This document shows positions 32,761 to 45,572 of a DNA stretch of 64,000 nt, piece by piece. The notes beneath the pieces are model-generated. The model did not search any database. It saw only the letters and a list, made by a program, of their open reading frames with translations, and was not told the origin of the DNA. The translations under genes were made by a program, and so were the position numbers. Within the stretch, counting starts at the first letter, position 1. Each line of letters begins with the position of its first letter. Origin of the DNA: Erythroxylum novogranatense (taxonomy: Eukaryota > Streptophyta > Magnoliopsida > Malpighiales > Erythroxylaceae); the NCBI GenBank assembly GCA_029891385.1, contig CM057228.1, positions 35,901,023-35,965,022 of the forward strand, written 5' to 3'.

Positions 32761-34330
32761 TCTCCCATACCTTATTATGCTTCATAGATTACTTGTTGTC
32801 CTTTATTACATCCCACCAAAAATACACATAAAGTTTAAAAACAGTTTTTGTAATAGTAATTGGATCCACTATATGTCCAATATCATATTCTTTTTCACCC
32901 AGATAGATTATGTAATTAAATGATATAGCATGTCTTCTCACTTTAGTGGATCTATTTAATTAAATTGGTTTAATATGTACACGTCCCTCAGGAACCTCAG
33001 TTTGTACAGGTATAGGTTCATGTTCCTGTATTGATATGGTATTGAGTCTTAGATCCATTAGTTTTGACTGTATGAGTGATGTATATGAAATAACTGTAGT
33101 GTCCACCATTATATCACCTGAAGGATGAGAATAGCCATCCTAATCAAAATGAGATGGACCAGTCTCATAATATACATTATGTTCTCTAAAAACTTAACTG
33201 TTTGTGATTCCACTATTATAGATATCTATCTCTATAGTAAAATTTGTATTAGAGTAGTTGGGATATCCAATAAAGTATCAATGCATGAAATGAGAATGCA
33301 CTTTATTTTCATAAGAATTATACAAACGTACCTTAACAAAGCAACTCCATTCATGAAGATAAGTGAAACTAGACTTCCGCCCTTTCCAAATTTCAAAAGG
33401 CATCTTTGAAACTAATTTGTTTAGGACCCTATCAAGTATGTACAAGGTAGTCTTTATGACTTCACTCTAAAGGTAATAAGGTAAATTAGTCCTACTCTAC
33501 ATTGACCTCATCATATCCTTTAAATTGCAATTCTATCTTTCAGTCACATCATTTTGCTTAGGACTACTTGGAATAATGAACCGAGTCATTATTCTATATG
33601 ATTCTAATATCTAGCAAAATGAACTATTTCTTGTCCTGAAACTCCATGTCTGTCATAGTATTCACCTCTACTGTTAGATTTAACAATCTTAATTAAATTT
33701 CCCAATTAGTTCTCAACTTTAGTCCTAAAGATCTTAAATTTATCAAGAACTTTAGGCTTTTCTTTAAGCAATAACATATATTCATAAAGGGAATAATCGT
33801 CAATAATTTCAAAAAATATCTTGAACTAAACAAGGTAACTTTAGAAGGTCCACATAGCCAAAAACATGAGTTGACCCCATTTTTATTTTGTTCAACTTAT
33901 CCTTGCAACAATCAACGCATGTTTCCATATCATTGTATTTTAGAATTAGGAGAATATTATCCTTTGTCAATCTTTCAGCCTTTTTCTAAAAAATGTGGCT
34001 CAATATTTTATGTCACAATATGTATGACTTTTTTTTATCAAAGGTCTTTTTCTAGTAACTTGTTCGATAATATATGGAGAAACATATATCTCATTAGGGG
34101 TAAGACACATTCTATATAAACCTTATGATAAGAAGGCCATATTAATATGTTTTACATTGAAAGATAATTTTACAACAAAATTTTCAAATACAAAATTGTA
34201 ACCTTCTTTATCCAAAATAGATTCAGAGACCAAATTTTTGCCAAAAGACTGTATATAAAATGTGTCAAACAAAATAAGTTTGAACCTTATATCAAAGTTC
34301 AAACACATCCCCTATGGAGACTACATCTAC
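32761..34330 (-). pseudogene. Integrase region of the copia element
   Basis: The pre-integrase zinc domain is visible near 33880-34330 (KNLVSESILDKEGYNF, then a DxxxCxDCxKDK-like block near 33905). The catalytic core follows as VENQLG and RGGEYYDRHGVSGQ-like residues near 33640-33720, PSSPKQNDVTER near 33550 and a VLNKLVSKMPFEIWKGRK stretch near 33400. The linker to reverse transcriptase (32761-33100) is degraded. Frames change repeatedly. Confidence 0.78.
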
Positions 34331-34370
34331 TTCTTCATTATTTCTTACCATAAGTTTTTCCTCTTCTTTC

Positions 34371-36474
34371 TGTAGGAAAATCCCGGGGTGTCTATCACAT
34401 GGACACAGTGCGGAAAACAAAACTTTTTTGTTCTGAGAAGTTCCCTTAAGCCAGGATCCATGTGTAAGTATAATCAGTCAAACCATAACGGCCAAAGGAG
34501 ACCGTCTCTAACGGTATCCACGCAGAGGTCGAAAACCTAACCGGGACAAACCCCTTTGACCCGGGAATAGCTAGACTAAAGAAAAGACTGCTAGATCTCA
34601 ACTTAGCCTTGGAGAGTAAGTGATTAAACCTTGGTGAAGCACTTTGGAGATGAGAAGAGAGTGAAGAAAGCCTTGAAAAATCCAATTTTTCTTTAAACTT
34701 CCATGTAAGTTTCGGCCATCATCTCTTCACCTTATGACTCCAGCAGCTTCCTCATGCCTTTTATATATGTTTTAACTAATTAAAAGAACATATAAAAGCT
34801 TGGTAAGGGAGAGCCCCACGTGGGAGGGCCATTAGCCATTAAAAAGTCAAGTTAATGATGTAACTTTGACTTTTTCAAACTAATCTTCTCCTTTTGCTTT
34901 CCTCCACCGACCACACTAGCTTCCTTAACTCTTAAGGCTTGCTTTTATGCCTTTTATTCTAATTAAAAGGTCACTTAATGGCTTGGTAAAGGAAAGCCAC
35001 GTGAGTGGCCTTAAATTGATTATTGATGAAGTTTGACTTTTCAAACTTCATCTCCTCCCTTCATCTAATGACATATGTCCACTCATATATTAATTAATTA
35101 ATCTAATTAATTAATTGATATATAGGGTTGCTGAAGTGGTCCAGTCCACACTGGGTCGGTCCTACCTACCTGCAGGCCCACCGGTGAAAAATCACCGGAA
35201 ACGGTTTTCAGCAATGTCGATGTCGCGATCTCATCGGGACATATCCCAATCTCATCGGAATCCATTTAATCCTATTGCTCTCCAAATATTGGATCACTAT
35301 CCAATACTATTTCTGATTTCGATCCACTCTCATGCGTGTGACCCATTAGGTTTAGGTTATGTTGGCCACTTAGATTAACACTTAATCTAAGCAAGTCATG
35401 AGCGTCTAGCAACACATCATGACCCCAATTGACCGGAAAGTAATTAGTTTGACTAATGAACCCGAGCTCATTAGGAACCGATTACGAACCTTTCCATGAC
35501 AATTACTGTGCAATTCGTCCTTTCACCATCCTATACCCCACTTGGTTATGAGTATGGTCCATGTGTCAACTCTCACTAGACTTTATCTAGCCCAAGTGAA
35601 ATCGGGTCTCGTCCGGACTCATTCTCGTGAATGTCCATGAAGGCGGTCTTCATGACATAATCACTCCGGCGCGAGATTTTCAAGTAATGATCCGCATAAG
35701 AGGCCATGGGTATCTCTTCGCTATTCCGAAGTGGTGAATCCTTTATTGGCTACTCAATTACCTTGAATACCTCAAATCGTAACCAAGCACCACCCTATGG
35801 CGACTTCTGAAGGCAACAAGGAATGGAGTCAAAGCACGTAATCAAGATCAAGATATCCTTGAGTACCTCAAGTCAAGGATACTTGCACCATTGCTATGAT
35901 GAGATTATCAACGACATTATAATAGAATACCCATGTGATGATCTCATGGAAGGTCATCCAATGTACTTACTACCACTAGTAAGCATCCACATGTCAACTC
36001 TAAATATCTCATATTTACAGTTTCGAGATCCACCGCTTGATCCAATCAAGGAATATGACATGTGCTAGTCTATCCGGATTAACGATGTCCAGTCCTCGTT
36101 AATCCTATGACTAGGGATAATTTAGATACTGACATAATTGCACATGATAGGAATCTCAATAGTATGATCACATCATAATTTCCTTCATGCTATGTCATAT
36201 ATCATGAACTTCATTAATTTGATTAAAGATCAACATCAATTCATAACAAAATGAATATCAAATAAATGAAATATGCCTTGCTTTATTTATTCATAAAGTC
36301 TGTACAAGATTATGAACAAAACGCGCTAAGGGGATTGCCTTTAAGGCACTACTCTAACAATCTAACGGTACTGGACATCCATAAGTCGACTTACACTGAT
36401 GAACAAGGCGACTTATTAGTACTGATCAAGCATAAGTCGACTTACACATGGTACAAGTCGACTTACCACTTACA
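34371..36474 (-). mobile_element. Solo LTR of a second LTR family, inserted in the copia element
   Basis: 2104 bp with perfect TGTA..TACA ends (TGTAGGAAAATCCC at 34371; CCACTTACA at 36474), flanked by CTTTC (34366-34370) and CTTTA (36475-36479), a target duplication with one change. No coding sequence inside. A diverged copy in plus orientation occupies about 53526-54476 (shared text: CTAAATTATCCCTAGTCATA, GAGTTGACA, GTAATTGGGTA-like). It interrupts the copia element between protease and integrase. Confidence 0.8.
36383..36464. repeat. Spaced palindromes AAGTCGACTT
   Basis: AAGTCGACTT occurs at 36383, 36434 and 36455, with a one-base variant (AAGGCGACTT) at 36405. Start-to-start distances are 22, 29 and 21 bases. 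All lie within the first 100 bases of the solo LTR in its own sense, where enhancer or promoter repeats usually sit. Confidence 0.9.
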
Positions 36475-36484
36475 CTTTATTTGA

Positions 36485-37650
36485 CTTTCTCTTTATCATG
36501 AATCCCTGCATTATGGAAGTAACATGATTAGAAGCTCTATTATCTAGCCACTAAGAACTTTATGTGGCTATAGTAACATTAGATTTATTTATCTTATAGG
36601 TTGAGAAGTTACCTGATAGTTCATGCCTTTTTTCCAGGTTTTGTATTTCTAGCATTCTAGCTTCCTATGTCCTTTCTTTTTATAGAAGAAATATAGCATA
36701 ATCATACTAACTGAGCCCTTTATTATCCTAGACTGACCTATATCTTTGTGGAGAAATTTTAGTTTTTTACCTTTAAACTTATCAGGCTTCATCTTTATCT
36801 TTCCCTTAGTTATTATTAAGGTTGTATGAGTTGTATTCTTTAGATTCTCTTCTTTAGCAAAACACCGAGTAATTATTTGATTTATATCCCATGCTTCATC
36901 TTGAGAATTGTATATGGTAACTAGAATACCAAAGTATTAGGAAAGAGTATTTAGAGCTTGGTGTACAATAAAAGCGTCAGGAATACAAATGTTTAACACC
37001 TTCGACTTGGTTTGGCGAAGGACCATACTAATTATATATTCCCTTACTCCCCCTACTCCATTATATCTTATAGAGTACATTACCTTTAATAAGGTACCTA
37101 TTTTAGCATTAAAGGATACCTTATACCTCTATAAGACATTATGGAGGAAATCATTTACTATGTTTTTCTTTAGAAGTCCACTTAGTAAATGGTCTAAAAT
37201 GGATCTCTTTATACTCAAATAACACATTTTTTGGACCTTTCCCAAGATGCATATACAACTCTCTCATCCTCGAAATTGATGGGTGTAGACGTTAGTGGTT
37301 TTTGTCTAATCATGGCTATATTGACATCTTCCGTTTCCAATGCCAACTCTACATGTTGCTTCCATTTCTTGAAGTTAAAACTTGTTAAGGTTTCAATGGT
37401 GACATTATTATTGTTTATAGAAAAGGTGATTGCAACATTAATAATGTAAATTATCAACACATATATAAGACAACAATAATACTCAAAGCCATAAAATAGT
37501 ATTTGTATTGAGCATCTTATCACACATATCATGAAACACTTATGAGCTGACTGTATAATATACGTAGATAAGACCTCCAAATAAAAATGATCAGAGTACA
37601 CACCATCAACCTTTATGATTATACCACTCATGAGTGAATATATCACTTAA
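36485..37650 (-). pseudogene. Gag and protease start of the copia element
   Basis: Gag begins at about 37460 with SFNFKKWKQHVELALETEDV, the typical copia Gag N terminus, and runs to 37215 in one frame. The zinc-knuckle region near 36650-36720 reads YFFYKKKGHRKLEC, where the family has CxxC, so both first Cys are Tyr, and a TAG follows at the position of Gln. Near 36560 WLDNRASNHV marks the protease active site (usual form W..D.GASxHM). The region between 37460 and 37650 is an open AT-rich stretch of doubtful meaning. Confidence 0.78.
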
Positions 37651-38077
37651 ACAATGGTTGTGCTCCACTAAATGCATTTATACACACCTCAAAATATCAT
37701 ATAAGGTTAACACTTGTGGAAAAACTAACCAAATACGAGATTAGAGACATCCCTTAACATGCAAACAAATAGTCCAAATACTAACTTAAAGGCTACTGTT
37801 AGACTTTTAAGTCTTAATTGCAAAATCATGCAAGCATTAGAGAGTCTTGACCAAAGTTGGACACTCGGGGCAACTGAACAAGGCAAAATTTGCAAGTAGG
37901 TAAGGAAAATGGCCATTATCGATGAGTTGGCATGCACTAGTGTACATAGGTAGAAATCTTTGATGAGATGCAAGATTCAGACATGAGACAAAAAGATAGC
38001 CTGAGATCGACCTTGGGTTGAAGGTTAGCTAGATCGCATGTATAAGGAAGAAATATGAGAGCTCTAAAGACTTAATG

Positions 38078-40904
38078 TGTTGAGCCCCGTTTCCGAAGCC
38101 CAACTCTGGAATCATAAAACGTGAGCATATTTTCTTGTAGGGTTATTTCGATGAAATCTCCTTAAACATCATTGGATCATCTTCATGCTCTAATATCATA
38201 AGTGTTGGGCACTCCACCCTCACGAGACTCGTGCCCGACATCCTAAGTGGCATCTAAACATGCAACCCACAAAGGGGGAGACCACACCAGTCAGACAGAG
38301 AAAATTCAAAAGGACTTCTTTAGAACAATTATAGCCCTATGTCCCTAGTTTATTTTGAAACAAGAATCATTTCATTCAGAGCTTTATAGCTCAAGATATG
38401 ATTAAAAAGTCAAAGTATGTTCATGAACAATTCATGCTCTTCCAACTGATTCCCTCACTTTCTTTCCATCAATCTTTTTCAAATCACCTCCAAAAGCTAC
38501 CAATTTTTTTAAAGATAGAGAAATGTGTTAGGAATCTATTGGTTCAATAATCAAGTCATTTGGAGGTCAGATGACAAAGTTATGGCCAAAAATCCTAAGT
38601 GTGATTGCACCAAACACTCTCACAATCGCACCGGTTTGATATTGTTCTTCCTTCAATCCATATCTTCTATCACGCTCGTACCATTGTTTCTCGCGATCGC
38701 ACCAAATACATATTTAGGAATAACTTTCACTAGAGAGGTGATATTAAGGTCATTCTAGGATAATACTTCTAGATTTACAACTTTCGTGAAGAACTCAAAA
38801 CGAAATTTTGCCTCTAAAAGGGTCAAATTTTCAAAGTAATGTAGCTGTCCCGTATGTACAACCCATATAGCATTAATAAATTATAAAGATCATATCTCTC
38901 AACTATAATATCCAAAAATTTCATACTTTATATCATTGTAAATCTACAAAGATAATCTACAACTTCCAAGAAGACCACTTTGTCTAATTCAGCCTAAATC
39001 AATATAACTTTTCCCCTTAAGTCAGAACACAAATTATACCCTTATGAAAGCTTGAAAAGGCAATGCAGAAATTATACCCTTATGAAAGCTTGAAAAGGCA
39101 ATGCAGAAACTTGGGAAACTCATGAGAAAAATATAAATATATTTTATTAATATCAAAATATAAGAGTTTTACAAAGCTTTAATGGGCATTTCAAGCCATA
39201 ATACATTATTTCGCAAAATCCCAAAATACAAAAGATACTTGAAATGTGGCTAAAGCCTTATATTCTCAAATTCTAACTTAACATACAAAAGTATGCAAAT
39301 TCGAAGTGATACCTTGACTCTCTTTTACTAGATCTCATGCTCATCACCTGAAGATTTTTGGAAGAATAGGGGTGAGCTTAAAAACTCGTAGATAACAAGT
39401 TTATAATCAGAATCAAACAAAACTATTGAAATGCTCAATGTCATACTCATTTTGCATCATAATCCATAAAACAAATTGTTCCCAAATTCTCACATTATCA
39501 AGCAATTTATGAGCAATATAAGTCATGCATCATGAAGCTTGTCTTCACATTCCAAACACACAATCACATCAAAAATAGTTTGGGTAGGTCTGTAAACAGA
39601 ACGTAGTAACACATTCTCACATAATGGTCTTGTGTAGTCATGAATAGAATGCACTATCGCAATATCACATAATGGTCTTGCATAGTCGTAGACATGAAAG
39701 AGCTCCGTGCCACTAGCGAACAGGTGGGAGAAGCCTTTAATAAAGTCAAAGTGCACTTGACATAATAGAATGGACCACTACAAACTGATATAATCATGCA
39801 TTTCACAACTTGTAAATTTGTTGCCCAAAATGACACATTTCTGAAACATCATTTCATAACCACAATATCTTTTCAAAAATCATTTTCACACCCATTCCAT
39901 AATTCATCATCACAATTCACATACCAATCATGCAGCAATTTCTCAATTATTCAAAGAAGTAATAAATGCAACATTTATAACGCAATTGAAAACATTTAAC
40001 TTTCTTAATTTGAAAAATGTTCATGGCTTATAAATTTCCACCATAAACATATAACACTTTCTCAAAGCATTTAAAGAGCAATAAATTCACATTTATAAAG
40101 TAGTTGAAAAAATTAATTTCCTTGTATTTGAAAGAAACATTAATGGCCTATTTACTTAGTTATAAACATGAAATCCACCTTGAATTCCTTGCTTAAAATT
40201 TGCTTAAGAAAGCCTCTCCTCTTGCTCCTATTGACTTTCTTGATTTCCTTCCACAATGGAAAAAGTCCTATTTAATAGAAATTCAAATTGAAAACCTAAA
40301 GAACACACATTCACTAAAATTGATCGTAGAATACTTAAACTCATGCATTTCCTAAGCTTCATGAACCAAAACCCTTCCAAAAATCTAAAAGATAAAACAT
40401 GCTCTTACTTTGACTCTTCTCCAAATAAATAAATGATTGGCTCAAATGAAAGCTCTCTCTTCCTCTTTCTTTTTCTCTTCTTGAGTAACTTCAAATTCCC
40501 TCTTGAAAACTAAGAATGAGGAAACCCTAACTTTTTCTTCCTTCCTTTCTCTCAAGAACCGAAACACTTACTTCTTTCTCTCTTATTTTCATTTCTTCTC
40601 TTCTCTCTATCTTCAATTCATGTTTTTTTCTTCTTCTAATAATAGGACAAATCTTTTTTCCCCATTTTACCCTTAATGAATGTTGGAAGTCTACTTTACC
40701 CTTCCTTTAATGCCTTATAACTTAAAGGCTTAAGTGTTATGCCAAAATTGCCCTCTTGTATTCTTACGTCTTTTAATTCAACAATCCAATGAAATAAATC
40801 CTACTAACATATACATAACAATTAAACTCCAAAAATAAATTTATCAAAATCTCATAATTCATTTAACTTATGCTTGACTAAAGAAACAAATCCAGGGGGC
40901 AACA
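38078..40904 (-). repeat. Left LTR of the old Ty3 element
   Basis: It differs from its partner by several length changes: an extra block at about 38190-38265 containing a primer-site/LTR-start-like phrase and a hairpin, a 38-bp tandem duplication at 39031-39106, and about 207 bases (39212-39418) absent from the partner. It carries two module copies (38325 and 38525), short CGCACC-rich repeats (38600-38700), a GCCACTAG motif near 39710 and a purine-rich tract (minus strand, 40440-40640). Confidence 0.85.
39031..39106. repeat. 38-bp tandem duplication in the LTR
   Basis: Two identical 38-base copies starting AAATTATACCCTTATG at 39031 and 39069. The partner LTR has one copy (about 43925), so the duplication arose after insertion. 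Confidence 0.95.
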
Positions 40905-43099
40905 TATCTCCCCTTCTTAAAAGAATTTCTTCCTCGAAATTTTTACCCGAGTTATCGAAGAGGTGTGGATACTTCATTATACAATGCATAATCTCCAAAT
41001 CGAAGCGATATAATTAACATCAATATTATAATTCCTCAAAAAAATTTACATTCATCACTCATTCGGTTTACACATTTTTCCTCCAACATTTTTGTTAGGG
41101 GATAAAATCAGTAAAAACCCCTTAACAATCTATGGTAGTATCCAACATAAAACTAGTTCTAGAGAGCTCTGAATCTGTGATATATTCCTTGTAGTTTCTC
41201 TCTTCATCATTACCTCTTCTTTCTTTGGGTCTCCCAATGTGTCGTGTTCAGATATTATACAACTCAACATTTTATTTGATCAAGCTAAGATTCATTTTTA
41301 TTGAGCTTGGCATATAATTGTTTTTACCTCCATGATATGTAAGTTTAATCTCAATGTTCAAATATATTCTCTTCACTTTTCGAATACACTCCAAATATCC
41401 TCTATGATCATAATTACTAATTGATACAATTTTGCTTGGATCACTTTAATCTTTAATACCATAATACTGTCGGGGCATTTTTAACTCCAACAGATATAAC
41501 CCAAAACACCTTGCGCCCGTGATTGGTTCTAGTAATTCTTTAAGTATCTAATTCCTCAACAAGGTAGTATTATCTCATGTCATTTTCTATTTCCCAATTA
41601 ACTTCTTTTCTCGATTGGTTTTCTCAATTGATTCGATTTCCTCTGATTTCACATTGACTTGTTCTAATGTCTATTTATTTATACTAGTTTCTTCACACGT
41701 TTCAATTTATTTGAAATCTTAATTTCCTGTGTTTGTAACACATTCATCAGATCTGATTTGTATCTTTTATACTTAATGTCACCTCAAATTAAAGAATCCC
41801 ATCATATAGTTAGATACTTTACATTAACGAAATGCATATACTCCTAGTAGGATATTCTACATCTTATGCTTGAGTCTCCATTAGGATTAGGACTCCAATA
41901 TCATTTCTGATTTATTCCTTCATTGATCATTCTTAAGAACAAACTATCTGGTCTGCTTAATCTAATTCAGTGAAATTCTTCTTCGTAAGAAGATTTCTTA
42001 TTTCTATCATCTATATTATTCGTGTAACCTTTATCAGTCCATTGTTTCCATCACTACTTATCAGACATTCTTAGTATCTCAAGAAGATCAATTTTTATTG
42101 TTTCTTACAAGGTCTTAATGTTTTGGATACCAAAACTTGATGAAGTAGTAGACATCCTTATTGTCATATACGCTTAGGTGTATAACATCAAGGTCATCCC
42201 ATTCTATCCAAAGATTTATTTCTGACAGATCACCAATTAACTTACTATATTAATACTTTGATCTCAATTGATCAATATTTCTCTCTTTATCCTTGCCACG
42301 ATCAGGGCTTCCTCGCATTAATACATATTAAAATCAATTCTACTCCAATTTTTCAGAATTTACCTCTTCTAGTATTACATCATGTCATAATGATTCAACT
42401 ACCATATTGAGTACATTAACTCTTCTCATTTGATTCATCACCTTTTTCTCTATCTCATCTTCCCATTGTCATTTATTTCATCTCCCATAAGTATATTCTC
42501 AATCAATTCAAAATTATAGATGTATAAAAATCATAAAATTCTTATCTCAATTCCACTAATACATTCTTATGGTGGATCATAACTCTTATCGCATTAATCA
42601 AACAACCACTTCGACTCCAATTTCATCTTCTTAAGATCATAACAATTTCTATTTTCATTACATTCTACTTGTGCACTTTAATCTCATCATTTCTACTTGT
42701 CTCCCTATTTTCCTCAAACAATCCATGATAATACATTCACATCTTTATCACATTTGGGGATATAACACTACATTATAATATTGGTGTCATATTCAATAAT
42801 AATGCACCAATACAAATACGTTGAATCATTATCTGTCATATTTACCCATATACTATTTCTCATTTCTAATTATCCACAAACTTTCGTTTTCTCCCAATTT
42901 GAAAAGGCATAACTTTACTCACTAATTCTATTAACTCAAACTCTTAACACATGTTAATGCCTGTGACTCAAACTCATGTGACTCAGACTAGGGATCAGTT
43001 ATTATTGTTTGCTATGACATGACAAAAATATATATATCTTGATATATGTTTCGAAAAATGCCTATGTAAGATACTAAAACTGAGCTCTGATATCATAAG
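40905..43099 (-). pseudogene. Degenerate pol remnant of the old Ty3 element
   Basis: Only traces remain. On plus-strand text near 41255-41400 the phrase TTGATCAAGC..AAGATTCA..GAGCTTGGCATATAA parallels the reverse transcriptase segment at 15635-15680 of the better-preserved element. No open frame of note survives. The interior has lost about half its expected length. The rest reads as T-rich decayed sequence. Confidence 0.65.
43084..43095 (-). promoter_or_regulatory. Primer-binding site, Met-tRNA type, slightly changed
   Basis: Minus strand TGATATCAGAGC, one base from the TGGTATCAGAGC found in the other elements, located four bases inside the right LTR. Confidence 0.8.
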
Positions 43100-45571
43100 T
43101 GTTGGGCCCCGTTTTTGGAGCCCAAATTTAGAATCATAAAATGTGAGTGTATTTTCCTATAAGGTTATTTCAATAAAATCTCCTTAACCATCATCGATTC
43201 ATTTGAACACACTTCCCCCAAGATGGGAGACCACACCAGTCAGACAGTGAAAATTCAAAAAGGCTTAAAATTATAGCCCTATGTCTCTAGTTTATTTTGA
43301 AACAAAAATCATTTCATTCAAAGTTCCATAGCTCAAGATATGATTAAAAAGTCAAAGTATGTTCATGACCAATTCATGTTCTTCCAACTGATTGTCTCAC
43401 TTTCTTTCCATCAATCTTTTTCAAATCAACTCCAAAGACTACCAATTTTTATATAGAGATAGAGAAATGTGTTAGGAATCTATTGGTTTAAGAATCAGGT
43501 CATTTGGAGGTCAAATGACAAAGTTATAGCCAAAATTTCCAAGTGCGATCTCACCTGACACTCTCGCAATCGCACCAATGTGATGTTCTTCATTCAATCC
43601 ACAAATTCTGTCGCGCTCGCACCGTTGTTCTTCATGATCACATAAGATACATATTTAGGCATAACTTTCACTAGAGAGGTCAGATTAAGGTCACTCTAAT
43701 ACAGTTTCGAAGAGAACTTCTAGATCTACAACTTTCGTGCAAAACTTGAAGCAAGATTTTACCTCTAAAAGGCTGAATTAGACAACATTACTAACTTATA
43801 AAGCTCATATCTCTCAACTCCGATATCCAAACATTTCATACTTTATATCATTGGAACTTTCAAGAAGACCACTTTGTCTAATTCAGCCTAGATCAATATA
43901 GTTTTTCCTTTGAAGTTAGAACACAAATTTTACCCTTATGAAAGCTTGAAAAGGCAATGTAGAAACTTGGGAAAGTCATGAGCAAAATATAAATATATTT
44001 CATTAATATCAAAAGATAAGAGTTTTACAAAGCTTTAATGGGCATTTGAAGCTAAAATACACCATTTCACAAAACTATTGAAATGCTCAATGTCATGCTC
44101 ACTTTGCAACATAATCTGTAAAACACATAGTTCCCAAATTCTCACATTATCAAGCAATTTATGAGCAACAGAAGTAATGCATCATCAAACTTGTCAACAC
44201 ATTCTAAACACATAATCACATCAGAAATGATTTGGGTAAGGCTGTAAACAAAACGTACTAACACATTCCTACATAATGGTCTTATGTAGTCATGAACAAA
44301 ACGTACTATCGCAATCTCACATAATAGTCTTGTGTAGTTGTAAACATAAGGGAGTCCATAAAGGAGCTCCGTGCCACTAGTGGGCAAGCAGAAGAAGCCT
44401 TTAATAAAGTCAAAGTGTGCTTGCCATAACTGAACAGACCACCACAAACTCACATAATCACGCATTTCACAACTTGTAAACTTATTGCCCAAAATGACAC
44501 ATTTCTTAAACATGATTTCATAACCACAATTTCTTTTCAAAAACCATTTTCACATCCATTCCATAATTCATCAACACAATTCACATACCAATCATGTAGC
44601 AATTTCTCAATTATTCAAAGTAGTAATAAATGCAACATTTATAACACAATTGAAAACATTTAACTTTCTTGATTTGAAAAATGTTCATGGCTCATAAATT
44701 TCCACCATAAACATGTAGCACTTTCTCAAAGCATTTAAAGAGCAATAACTTCACATTTATAAAGTAGTTGAAAACATTAATTTCCTTGTATTTGAAAGAA
44801 ACATTAATGACTTATTTACTAATTATAAACATGAAACCCACCTTGAATTCATTGCTTAAAATTTGCTTAAGAAAGCCTCTCCTCTTGCTCCTCTTGCCTT
44901 TCTTGATTTCATTCCATAATGACGAAACGTCCTATTCAATAGAAATTCAAATTAAAAACCTAAAGAACACACATTCACTAAAATTGATCCTAGAATACTT
45001 AAAACCATGCATTTCCTAAGCTCTATGAATCAAAATTCTTCCAAAAATCCAAAAGGTCATAAATGCTCTTACTTTGACTCTTCTCTAAATGAAGAGATGT
45101 TTGGCTCAAATTAAAGCTCTTCTCTTCCTCTTTCTTTTTCTCTTTTTGAACAACTTCCAATTCCCTCTTAAAAACTAAGAATAATGAAACCCTAGCGTTT
45201 TCTTCCTTCCTTTCTCTCAAGAACAGAAACACTCACTTTTTCTCCCTTATTTTCGCTTCTTCTCTTCTCTCTATCTTCAATTCATGTTTTCTTCTTCTTC
45301 TAATAACAAGAAAAATCTTTTATTTTTCCTATTTTACCTTTAGTGAATGCTAAAAGTCCACTTTACCCTTCCTTTAATGCCTTATAACTTAAATACTTAA
45401 GTGTTATGCCAAAATTTTCCTCATGTATTCTTACCTCTTTTAATTCAACAATCCAATGAAATAAATCCTACTAACATAGACATAACAATTAAACTTCAAA
45501 AATAAATCTATCAAAGTCTTATAATTCATTTAAATGGTGTTTAACTAAAGAAAAAAATCCAGGGGCCAACA
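43100..45571 (-). repeat. Right LTR of the old Ty3 element
   Basis: 2472 bp. It lacks the segment matching 39212-39418 of the partner. The junction falls at a short CAAAA shared by both edges, the usual mark of illegitimate recombination. The module (43275 and 43470) and the pyrimidine-on-plus tract (45100-45320) are present. Confidence 0.85.
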
Positions 45572-45572
45572 T

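Larger units (their letters stand above)
30532..38077 (-). mobile_element. Ty1/copia retrotransposon remnant, minus strand
   Basis: From high to low coordinates the copia order is kept: gag (37460-36590), protease (36580-36485), pre-integrase and integrase (34330-33330), reverse transcriptase, then RNase H (31345-30826). It is interrupted by a solo LTR (34371-36474), by an Au-like SINE and by unidentified DNA (31581-32270). Stops and frameshifts occur throughout. I could not recognise its own LTRs. The edges given are those of the flanking elements, so the real limits are uncertain. The lower-coordinate side may continue left of 10412 because the Ty3 element is inserted there. Confidence 0.8.
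38078..45571 (-). mobile_element. Old Ty3 element with long LTRs and a shrunken interior
   Basis: LTRs are 38078-40904 (2827 bp) and 43100-45571 (2472 bp), both beginning TGTTGRGCCCCG and ending with GG(G/C)CAACA. The interior is only about 2.2 kb against about 4.5 kb in the other Ty3 elements. A polypurine-like tract is next to the left LTR (minus strand GAAATTCTTTTAAGAAGGGG) and a Met-tRNA-type primer site next to the right one. The flanking bases TAATG and TTGTA do not match, so no target duplication is visible. It is probably older than the neighbouring elements. Confidence 0.85.
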
